A stretch of DNA of 64,000 nt from assembly GCA_020091685.1 (NCBI GenBank), contig CM034600.1, forward strand, positions 12,034,219 through 12,098,218, written 5' to 3'. The notes below the pieces were generated by a model. It was not told where the DNA came from. It worked only from the letters and a program-made list of their open reading frames with translations, and did no database searches. Numbering within the stretch: position 1 is the stretch's first letter; each line of letters starts with the position of its first letter. The DNA is from Lutjanus erythropterus (lineage: Eukaryota; Chordata; Actinopteri; Lutjaniformes; Lutjanidae). Shown here piece by piece: positions 48,708 to 58,900 of this stretch. Position numbers and translations under genes: made by a program.

Positions 48708-48721
48708 GTGGCCATGGCAAC
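48708..48721. promoter_or_regulatory. X-box (RFX-type) motif upstream of prkar2a
   Basis: GTGGCCATGGCAAC fits the palindromic RFX site GTTGCCATGGCAAC with one mismatch. It is about 1.5 kb upstream of the CpG-rich promoter of prkar2a. RII subunits act at the ciliary base among other places and RFX factors drive ciliary genes, but the link is inference only. Confidence 0.35.
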
Positions 48722-49397
48722 GGCTTTACCATCGTGACAGCTGAGGAATGGAAATGGAAGAGAGGAGATGCTACACGGACTGTGGTGGTGCTCAGCACAC
48801 CCCTTTCAGGAAAGGTACCTATAGATCCAACCTGCGTGACCCCGCTCTACTTCGACTGGTTCATTTCTGCTGGACTCAAATGAAGTGAACAGTTGCAGGA
48901 AGAGGGAAGAGGAAACAGAGAGTCATCAGGAGTAATGTACTGAAGCTGTGTGTACAAAACTAGAGAGAAGAAAATGATGAATTTACTCAGGGGGTTACAT
49001 GAAGATTTGATATAGAAATTCATAGGATAAGAACAGAGTGAGCTTTTTTATCTTAACAGCCTTGGCAGTCTGTAAGGAAAGAGAGAAAGGATGATGGACG
49101 GATGGCAGGTTAAGGAAGGGAGTGAGTGACAGTGGAAAATCTGAGGTGTTCTGTTGCAGACTTGCAGCTGTGCCATGGTTTGCTCAATGTGTTGTAAGTC
49201 TGTAATTCAGTCAATAAAAACAGCAAAACAGCACATGTTTTGGAGTAATGGGTTCCTCAGCTTGAAGTGCATAAAAGTTCACCATTTTCCTTTAATATGT
49301 CGCTGTTTCCTTTTTATATATCACATCACTGATACAATTTCAAGGATGCATCTCACTAATTGCAACACAAATGTAAGTACTCTATACACATTTTTGA

Positions 49398-49560
49398 ATT
49401 TTCAATTCAGAGGGACTTTATTGGCATGGGAAACAGATGTTTACATTGCAACAGGTGTAAAATAAAAATCAAACGAAAAAGAAGAATTGTGATTTTGCTA
49501 ACGGTATATAGGCCTACACACAGATAAATAACTTAAAAGAAAATAGAAAAAGAAAAAATG
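49398..49560 (+). repeat. Dispersed repeat (TTTATTGGCATGGGAAACA type)
   Basis: TTTTCAATTCAGAGGGACTT, TTTATTGGCATGGGAAACAG and ATGTTTACATTGCAACAGGT match a 3'-end-type repeat I remember from many teleosts, followed by A-rich sequence with AAAATAAAAATC. Probably a LINE or SINE tail. Confidence 0.55.
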
Positions 49561-50164
49561 CAAAAATGTATTTGAAAACAAAAATCACAGTCTTTACAGA
49601 TTTGCACATGTTGGCTGGAATTTTAGGATCAAAATCATGTTTTATTGATACCCAGAAAATAGTTTACATTGCAGCTGCCCCCATTCAATAATATAAATAT
49701 AGAGAGAAATTATAAGAAATAGCAAATAGAAATGAGGTGTTTTAAAATATGTACATTATACATATATTCCAATATGTTCCTAAAATAATATAATATATAT
49801 AATAATATATAATAATAATATAGGAAATATGTAAAAATATGTATATTATAATGTATACAACAGTGTACATTAACATTACACATAACCAATAATGCTGAAA
49901 AATGGGGTATCTGGATAACTATGTGATGCAAGTGTGTGTGATGCAAAAGGCCTGTAAATAAAATTTTTGGTTGATTGAAATGTACTATGTAAATAAATAC
50001 ATATTAATAACAATCTAAGGATTAATTAACTTGTTTGAGCTCTTATATTTTCCTCATGATCTAATATTTCTAGAGATCTCTACCAAGTCCACTGCTGTGG
50101 GTGTGGTCCTATTCTATGTGTGCAAATGTGGTACTGCCTTTGATCCCGCCTCTACTTACAGATC

Positions 50165-50300
50165 TACATCCAATTGGCTGGCATGTTCTGAACCTCCGAT
50201 CTGATTGGCCCTGCCTCTTGTCAATTAATGTCAAACTCTCTCTGCTCACTGAATGGCCACGCCTCCTCACGCTTCCAGGAGTCAGCGGTCCATTCGTGCG
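50165..50300 (+). promoter_or_regulatory. prkar2a: prkar2a promoter region
   Basis: A CCAAT box at 50170-50174, an inverted one (ATTGG) at 50204-50208 and the GC-box-like CCACGCCTCC at 50258-50267 precede a change from AT-rich to CpG-rich sequence starting near 50260. No TATA box is evident. This arrangement fits a broad CpG-type housekeeping promoter. The transcription start cannot be placed exactly; I expect it between about 50250 and 50400. Confidence 0.55.
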
Positions 50301-50928
50301 TGTAGGACTGTGGAGTGCCTCGCCGGGAGGAAGGAAACGTGTTTTCAGTTAATTTTTGCAGGCAGTTGGAATAACGTTAAAAGAGGAGGTTTCGTCGGTA
50401 CTTCGGGTTGTATTAGACGGCGGTGTGGCGCAACGCTGTAACCGTTAAGCTTTAAGATTTATCACATTGACTGCAGCAGCTGACTTAGACTACTTGTGTC
50501 TTGAAGAGAGTGGAGTCGCTACAGGAAAACAGGCAGTTGCTAACAAGTAGTTAGCAAGTCAGCCAGTTAGCTTGACAGCTAGCCACCTCTCCCTACTGCC
50601 ACAGCAAGTCCCACCCTCAGCAAGTGCGTGGACGTCGTAAGAAGCTGCAGCGGTGAAGTCGAGTGCTTTTCCCTCTCAACTTAGCCAGCATCGCTGTACA
50701 GCTGGCTGGCGAGTTAAAATAGATAGGTAGCTAGCACTCTAAACGTTAGGTAGGTGACGCCAACATAAAATAGTTGGCTTTAACGTTGGACGAGGGTCTT
50801 CTGTGGAGGGATACGGTCGCTACACTGGCAAAGAGACTGGCTAAAAAGAAGAGGCGAAATAAGAGAGAACAGGGAAGACACCGAGAAGGAGGGGACTGGC
50901 TAGTTTAGCCGGGGAGACACAATCTCAC
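50256..50928 (+). other. prkar2a: prkar2a 5' untranslated first exon (start approximate)
   Basis: CpG-rich sequence free of ATG on the + strand from 50256 to 50942, ending in a consensus donor GTAAGT at 50929. It joins to the acceptor at 51814 and the short leader before the ATG. The left end is not fixed by the sequence and is given here as the first base after the last upstream ATG. Confidence 0.6.
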
Positions 50929-51814
50929 GTAAGTGACATAATATGAAGTTAGCTCTTCACTTAACACACGGCTTACCGGTGCTGTACAAGTTGCTGTGCT
51001 TGCATGGCAACGTTTATCCAGGCAGCCACTTAGCTTTATCTGTGGCTTAACGCTAGCTCATGCAGCCAGTGCGCCATACTAAGCTAACGGTTAAGGCTTC
51101 CTTGAAGGTGGCACACTAGCTAGCATGATAGCTAATGTCTGATGGGTTGAAAGTGAGACTGCACTTGAATCTACCGTGTTTCCTGCACCCAGTCCCTGTA
51201 AGCTAAGTTAGATAACTTTAGTTGAGTGGTCACCTTGTCTATTTGTGGACGGAACAACGCAGAAAACCAGTTGTCATGAGTATTAGCTAATTAGCTGCTT
51301 TGCTAGCTAGTTCCAGCCGGCCACCCACCCAAGTTAACAGTTCAGTTTCTGACAAAACGAGACAGTAGTGTTAGTGATACCCAGCTAATGTCACTGGTTA
51401 TCTGGTCCCACCATAGCAAATGTTGGGCTCGTATCTGTTTGGTGCAGTTGCGGGAACTGCGTGTTCTCTGGCTCAACCCCCAGATAAAGTGGCCGCACAG
51501 TGACAATGTCACAGCAACACTTCATGCACGGCATTACATTGCAAGGCTTATAAATGGCAGTGCAGTATCTGTTCAGCTGTCAAACATGATGGTTATTTTT
51601 TTTCAGTTACCCTGGCTGTCCCAGCACAGTTCAGTTGCCATGCAAAGCTGTCACCAGCCACTTAACATTCTCAGGCTGCAACACATTGTACTCCTATAGT
51701 AAAAGTCAAAGTCAGCTGTTCAACTCAACAATTAGGCAATTCTTAACCACATCACAGTCCACCACTCAAGCGCAAGTATGACTCTGTACTGACCCATTTT
51801 CTCTTCCCCTGTAG
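50929..51814 (+). other. prkar2a: prkar2a intron in the 5' UTR, 886 bp
   Basis: Donor GTAAGT and acceptor TTCTCTTCCCCTGTAG. The intron interrupts the leader only. It keeps a number of CG dinucleotides in its first part and many GCTAGCTA-like words. No coding signal. Confidence 0.65.
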
Positions 51815-51851
51815 ACAGAGAGCAAACGCCGCCACTGAGCCACGCACAGCC
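51815..51851 (+). other. prkar2a: prkar2a 5' UTR, second exon part
   Basis: 37 bp between the acceptor AG at 51813-51814 and the ATG. It has no ATG. The start context GCACAGCCATGA has the favourable purine (G) at -3. Confidence 0.7.
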
Positions 51852-52098
51852 ATGAGTATTGAGATACCGGTGGGGTTGACAGAACTGCTGCAGGGCTACA
51901 CTGTGGAAGTCCTGCGACAAAGGCCGTCGGACCTGGTGGATTTTGCAGTTCAGTACTTCACCCGTTTGCGGGACACCAGAAGTCAGGATGGGGCCAGTGC
52001 TGGTGGCAAGACAGGGAAAGGAGTGATGTTTGATGGGGAGCCAATGCAAACAGAGTCCAATGGAGAAGATGATGAAGATGATGATTCTGACTTTGAGC
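51852..52098 (+). CDS. prkar2a: prkar2a first coding exon: PKA type II regulatory subunit, dimerization/docking domain
   Basis: 82 codons plus one base (phase 1): [82 protein letters not shown]. Residues 1-44 are the RII dimerization/docking domain, whose N-terminal isoleucines (residues 3 and 5) and hydrophobic helix face bind AKAP amphipathic helices. The acidic end of the exon begins the linker before the autoinhibitory site, which lies in the next exon outside the window, as do both cAMP-binding domains. The core [12 protein letters not shown] and AVQYFTRLR is closer to human RII-alpha than RII-beta, although MSIEIP and [10 protein letters not shown] recall RII-beta. Donor GTAAGT at 52099. 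Which teleost duplicate (aa or ab) is not determined. Confidence 0.9.
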
Positions 52099-52769
52099 GT
52101 AAGTTGATGTTTTGCTGTTATGATTGTCAGTTGCGTTGGACATGTTTGTGTGAATGAGACGGGACAGAATGAAAGAGAGTGTATGTGTGAGGCAGTTGGA
52201 AAGTGAAAGAGAGAAAGTGAAGGTGAGGCTTGGAGCCTTGTCTGTGATGTAGTGAGAATCTATCTCATCTCTTCTTTTAAGTGTGTGAGGCCTGCTCTAT
52301 TTGCATACACATGCACTTGAATCCAGAAAATCCCACTGAGCAGACAGTTCAGCTAGGCAGCCCTCATCCGCCACTCATCTAATCTAGGTCTTCTATGTTC
52401 TCATTATCTATCTGGCTGTCAGGATCTGAAATAGTACCATGTATGTTTCAATTTGAACTCAAGGGTATAAAGGATCTATTTATGTTTATATAGCATTTCA
52501 ATTAAAATGTTTCAAGAAACATTCAAATATTTAAGTGTGAAAAGTGAGAATTATGCTGCGACTACGCAGACAATCATGAGGCTTTTAACTTTTTCCATAT
52601 TAGTTAATTTGAAACTGTCTTGTACTGGATTCTAGCTTTGCAAAATAGCAAGAGGCAACTTGCAGCTATACTATGAGCAGTAGTTTCAAAGGATTGAAAA
52701 AAACATAATTTTTAAGTTGACAAACAGCCAGTCTTTATCACTTATTTTAATGTGATAAGTTGATACTAA

Positions 52770-52990
52770 CTTAAGGATTCAAGAACCTTATTGTCTTTGT
52801 AATAAAAATTGTAAATAAAATTGCAATTGTGCCATCCTTAAATTGTGCATTGTATTAAGATTCAGATTCACATGTTAATTAAGAATAAATAGATTGGAAT
52901 GAAATAAGGCAATACAGATAAAGAGTAAAGAAAGGAACAAAGTAAGCAATATAAAGTATAAAATACAAGTGTCATATTTAAATTCAAGAG
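52770..52990 (+). repeat. Dispersed repeat (TTCAAGAACCTTATTGTC type)
   Basis: GATTCAAGAACCTTATTGTC, then AATTGCAATTGTGCCATCCT, then an A-rich tail with AATAAATAG, GGCAATACAGATAAAG and GTAAGCAATATAAAG. This resembles the 3' ends of fish retroelements that read TTATTGTCATTG...AAATTGC. Diverged and without defined ends. Confidence 0.5.
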
Positions 52991-55900
52991 TTCATGAACT
53001 GTGTAACCTTTGCTTTGTAGCTTTAACTGTCATGGTTTGCAAAAGCGATCCATATGTCTTTTACATCACTCCTCTATGTTTGACAGACAGGCAGAAGATG
53101 TAAGCTGCTCCATAGCTCGGCTTGGCTTTCTGCTGTACTGCTGGGAGCAGCGTGGCCTAGATCACATCAGTGTGCTCTGGAGCCAGGGGCTGTTACCTTG
53201 TGAATGGGGGTTCTGTGTTTTCTCAATGAGTTTATCCATTGTGATACTCCACTGTGGTGATCTGTGAATCTATCGTTGGTGTATCTTCTAAAATTCACTG
53301 CAAATAACATCTTGTAAGGTAATGACAGAATTTCACAATGCTTTTTGTGTGTGGAAATGCCAAATTAACCCAATGTAAGATATGATAATGCTCACACAGT
53401 GTCACTGGCAGATAGTAAAACATTGTTGGAGTGTAACATCTAGCTTTGCGGGTTAAAACAGTTGGCAGCCTTGTGAGTTTTGGAGTCCATCTGACTTGTT
53501 TCCTGCAACTTTGATAGTATTACTAGTTTCATTTATAGGCTAACCAAATTTATTATGCCCCATATGCAGATGTTCATCCCTGGTGAAAGCAATATTGGCC
53601 AACCTTGTAGATTGGTACAACCTGGCTCAGGGTAAAAAGGGGAATACAGTTTCTGTTTCTCTGCTTACACAAGTGGGGTTTGGCTGCTGTCAAACAGCTG
53701 TGACCTCAGCTGAGGGAACAGTGTGTATGTACATGTTAACTCTGAGTTTGTGAGTATGTGCACGCTTGTGAAGGCCAACAGATGTGCTATGACTTGATTT
53801 GACGCCCGTTCAAATTCCAGTCTGGTGACGGCATAGAGCAGTTCTTCCTTGTACTTTCTGATTAGCGATCAGTTGTTAAGCATTTTCCACACCTCATCCA
53901 AGGTGGCAATAAAAGACAGGGAGCTGATACTGTTGTGTTCCAGGGAGAGGCTTTTGCCTCGATGCTGTGGGTCACACACATGACATCCATGACAGTAGAT
54001 TATCCAGCCAGGCTTGTGTACACTGCCCCCAGGGGATATTCATCTCTGAGGGGAACAACACAGGCCTGTATAATGAGAGACATCATGTGCTCTTGCCTGA
54101 CCACTGTTGTAGCCTATAGGTATGAAGAGTACTATAGCGCTACTAGTTCAGCAGCACATGCTCCTAAACAGTTTGGTCTTGTGAGGAAAACCCCAAAATA
54201 ACTTTTTAAGGTGACACTGACACACACACAACCTATGTGTAATAGTTTCAGCCCTTTCAGCGTTGAGCAATCTACAAAAGGCCTGTTCAGTTAGTTTTTT
54301 AGAAGGGCTAGATGTTTACATTTCCTTTGTCTGACCTGTAAAGTGGGGAATTTAACTGTGTAAAACACTGCACCTTTTTATTTTTTTTCCCTTCAGTTTC
54401 ATAGTTTTCACATTTGCAAAAGACACATTATGCACAGAAGAACAGGAAAAAAACAAAGCGCCTTTGTAAGTCTTGGTTAGAAATAGCTTGTTGTTTTAAT
54501 AAACACAATATTACATTTATCTTTTTTCACTCAGTTTGACTCTCCTAAATTTCCTCTGCTTTAATTAAAACTTTCTGAAATACTAAGTGTCCCTGAACAG
54601 TGTAAATACTCATAAACTTAGTTATTTGGTTATTTAAATAAAATAATAATATAGATATACCTGTTTTCATATTTCTAAATGAACAAATTGCTGGATTGAG
54701 ATTGGTGTGTAACTTAATGTAACTTAAACCAAAGCATATCAGTAGTAGTATTACAGTTTTCTAGGGTGTTCTGGTGGCTCAGGTTTTTAAGATGCTTTGG
54801 TTCAGGCCCTTTGTCAGACGTTATCTCAGTTTTTCTCCTCTCAGCTGTCTACAGTAAAGGGAATAATGCTCATAAGTACTTAAAGAAGGAAAATTTAGCT
54901 TGAAATTGTGTCAGAAGTCAAGTGCCAAAATTGAGCACATTCTCATTACTTTGATTCACTTTGTTATAGGGGATTAAAAAATAATTCAAACTTCAGGGAA
55001 AGCAGGCCAATTTTCTCATTTAAATCAGTGAACATTAAAACATAATGCTGCTTTTGTCAGGCGGTGACCCAACTAGAAGTAGGCTAATGACTAATTTGGG
55101 TTTTTGACCCCTTGATTGAGAAATATGGCCATTGTGAAATATTGAATTGAGCCATGAGGCACAGAACAGCTCTCTGTATGGGAGAAGAGTTTTATTGGAC
55201 CTATGTTTGAGACTGTATTTGTTTCTGTTTTAGTCTGGAGAGTTTCAAGGTGAAATGGCTGTTGTGTAACATGAACATGGTCTGTTTATGTAAAAAGAAA
55301 AAAAAAAAAAAGATACTCGTTATTGTCTTTTAGGCTGCTTACTGTTATAATGATTCACCAGTATGCTCTTAACCTTTCATTTGCAGTGCAGGAAATCGGT
55401 GTGTGAGTGTTCCGGCTAAACGCCTAAAATGTAAATGAGTTAGATAGCCAGTAATATATTCCCATGGATAGTACAGTGTACTCCCAAAATTATGAAGTCC
55501 TATTTTACATGCTCTGTTTTCCCAACTCTTAACTGCCTAAATCCACCGCAGATTCACTACACAGGCCTAAGCTGCTTAACAAAAGGAGATACTGTTTTGA
55601 ATACAAACTGTTGTACCTCCATCATATCTAGTGATGTTGGGCCAAAGAGTTTTAAGTAACCCTTTTCTCTTTTGAGGCTTAGCTTCAGTTATTGATTGAT
55701 TGAAATAAATGTTTAATTCAGAGCTACTGTGTACTGCTGAATGGGCTTTGCTAGAAATTTAAGATTAAATATAGTTTGACTAGAACTGAGTGCCCTAAAT
55801 ATCCCGATCTCCTGCGGTCTTCTTTAAATAGACTTACCTGGTGAATCCAGGTGAAATGTGTGATCTTTCCATTTTACACAGCATTCATTTGAGTTACAAA

Positions 55901-58900
55901 GGGCAGCGGTAGATTAAGGAAAGTACTGGCTTTATGCAAAAAGGTGCAGTAAAAATATGTATCCTAATATGTGCATGCTTTTCTACTCCTTCAAGCTGGC
56001 CAGTATAGTGTCAGTCTGGCAGTGTGTTTTCACTGAGAGAAACAGGAGGGGATGAATGAATGCCTCTAACTGAAATGAGCGGGGCTTTTTATTAAAAGAT
56101 GGATGGAGGGACAGATGAGTCCCAGGGATGATAATAGAAGTGAATTAAATGTGTTTTTATATGGAAGACAGCAGGGATAAAGCAGAGGCTATATGAAAAA
56201 GTGACTGAGGGAGGAGAGAGGCTGAATGTCTTTTAGGGGGAAAAAATCAGCTCATGCTAACTCAACAGAGTATAACAAAGCTTTGAAGCTAGATGACGAG
56301 TCACCTGGATACTTAACAGACTTAAAGCTTAGCCTCCTGGGGAGTTTTTTATACAGATGAATGGGAAATTTCAGCTGACTTAATTTATCAAGGAACTTTG
56401 GAAAGTATGCCTCCAAAATGCTGTAATCTGTTTGGGGAAATATTTTCTCCTTCCTGGAAAGCATCAGCCAGTAATTTCAAAATCCTACCTAGGTGTGTTG
56501 TGTTTATTATGTATAAAAGTGCTGGTATTTTGAAAGCAGAGGTCTTGGGAAGGTGCATAACATCAACAGAAGCCAAGAAAGTGCTTCCTTTTTGTCACCC
56601 CCATGCATCAGTAAGTGCATATTTTCCCAGATGGGAAAATCAGTGTTCATTTTGGACTGAAGTTCATCTCTTGGTGTTGGAGTCCAATAAATTATGACTT
56701 AAGGCCCACTGCTTGGTGAATACTGTAACCTTAAAAAATGATGGCCATGATACTTTGACAACTTTCTAAGTAGAAGGTCTGCAAGTCCTGCAGAAATTTT
56801 AAAATGTCTGAACTTTTGTCAGCTAGGTTTGAAAGCCTTACATGAACTGAAATACAGTACTATAGGTTGGAGTTGCCACAATACCACAATTTTGAACTTC
56901 AATACAATAATGGTATCAAAAAACGATACTCAATGCCTCTTTCAGTACTACAGCAAAAAGAAAAAAAAAGTCTCAGACACACAAAATAGGATACTTGTTT
57001 TCTTCTTTGCCCACACCTGCACACACTGCTGGTACTGAAAAAGTCACTGTCAACTGTAAAAGTCAACACTGGTTTTCCTATTCTGCAAACCAAATTTCAG
57101 TTAAGACTGAACTTAAAGGTCTTGAACGAGCATTGAGATAATTTTTAATACCTTCTGTATTTGGATACTATACTTAACAGATATTGTATCATTTTAACCA
57201 TGTGGTATTGAAAAAGTATTGATGCTTTTGACAACCTTACTATAGGTAGCATGGGGTTAACAACTTCAACTCTGTCACTGTTTTTAGGTGTAGCATTCTT
57301 CTGGTAAGAAATTTATGTGCCATTGTTTTTATTCATCTTTTCAGTAATTAAAAAAATATTGTTTATTTCAAGTAAATTGGGGAAAATAATGAAATTATTA
57401 CCCACATACCATTGGTCTTAACTGCCTCTGTACATTTGTACCAGTTTCAGTTGCAGCATTTCTATCAGATTTAGTTTCCAATTACTCTTGTTAATTCTAT
57501 CATTTGAGAAAACAGTGTGTTTTCTTCTGTCCACCATCATCAGTGTGACACTGTCATGCACCGGTGGCGTTATTTATAGTTTCTGCACCCACAAGGGTCC
57601 GCATGATGACAGATTTGTCATCGGCCCATGTTCATGAGGATGCGCAGTCCAAAACTTATAGTTTGGCGGACTGTGGACTGTGTACGACATCGTCCATGTA
57701 TGTAGACTACTATGTGTTTGTTTGTGGAGCACATAATTATTCTCGCATGATTGCTTGTGATTAAGCCTTGGGTCAGGGTGGCTCAGGGCATGATCACACA
57801 CAACATGGTGAAACTCTGCCTCTCTGACCTCTTGCTGTCTCTACCCTCGCTCTGTATCCTCATAATTGTTGTTCTCTCTTACTATGTTTCTGTCACCCTG
57901 ACGTCCTCTCTCTGTTCCTCTCTTTACCACCGACTGGTCTGCCTCAGTCTATGTTTCCCTCCTCTTTTCTCTCAGTTTTCCCCTTTACCTCTCCAATATA
58001 GCAATCATTATGCTTAGTGTTTAGTGGATACAGCAACTCATGACTGTCATAACATACATAGAGAGCAAAGAGAGCCCCATGCTCTTCTAATTCACGCGTG
58101 TAATTCTGTTTTTTTTCCTCTTGAGTATTTTTTTTTAATCCAATTTTGCTCTGTGACATTTTCCTTTCAGTTGTGTTAGTGATAAATGGACATTACACTG
58201 AGTCTCTATAGGCGCAGGTAATTAGTGCAATAAGCAGAGCTGCGATGTCCATATTCATTATCCTGCAGGGCCAGTGTATGTGTGTGCGTGTGTTCACGGA
58301 GGTATGAGCGATTAAAAGGGAGTGCATGTGTGCACAAATGCCCGCCAGTGAGTGTGTGCATTTGTATGTCTGTATAGGTGTGTGTGTACGCGCACGTGTG
58401 GCAGGTCTCAGTGCAGTGTTGTGCAACAGGTGACCTGATTAGCAGGCTGCGGTGTGTGTCCAGTGTGCTTTTAGCCTGCAGGCAAATCTAATGCAGCCTT
58501 GCATCCCTACAGAGACCTGCTGGACTGACTGTCTGACTGACAGCACTAAGTGGAAAAGCCCTCAGACGGCTCATGCTACACCGCCTGGCTTTCTGACTGT
58601 TTTTTAATACTGTACCTGTCTGCCTCCCTGACTTATCCCTTCAGGTCTGGTCTTTCTTTGTCTCTGGCTGTATTTATTTTTATCAACTCTCATTTTGGCT
58701 TTTTGCCCAGTTGACTGTCTCACCTGTGTGCTTGCTCCCCATCTTCCTCTCTGTGTTTTTCTTTTTCTTACATTTCTTCTTCTGTTTTAAGTGCATGTAT
58801 GTACAGCTGAAACAATTACCATGTCATGATAACCCACAAGAAAATTCCAGACTATTAGTATTACAGTTTTAGATTTTAATTATCATTAAAAAGATACTTG

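Larger units (their letters stand above)
39296..50164. other. Intergenic region between mgll and prkar2a
   Basis: No open frame here has family resemblance or splice-consistent neighbours. Longer frames (for example 40134-40559 and 41721-41987) lack homology and codon-usage support. The region contains a TG microsatellite, a complete hAT-like element, a complete AAAGGTCCAGT-type element, a TTATAA-rich stretch, and CTCF-like and X-box motifs, listed separately. The remainder holds nothing I can name. Confidence 0.75.
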
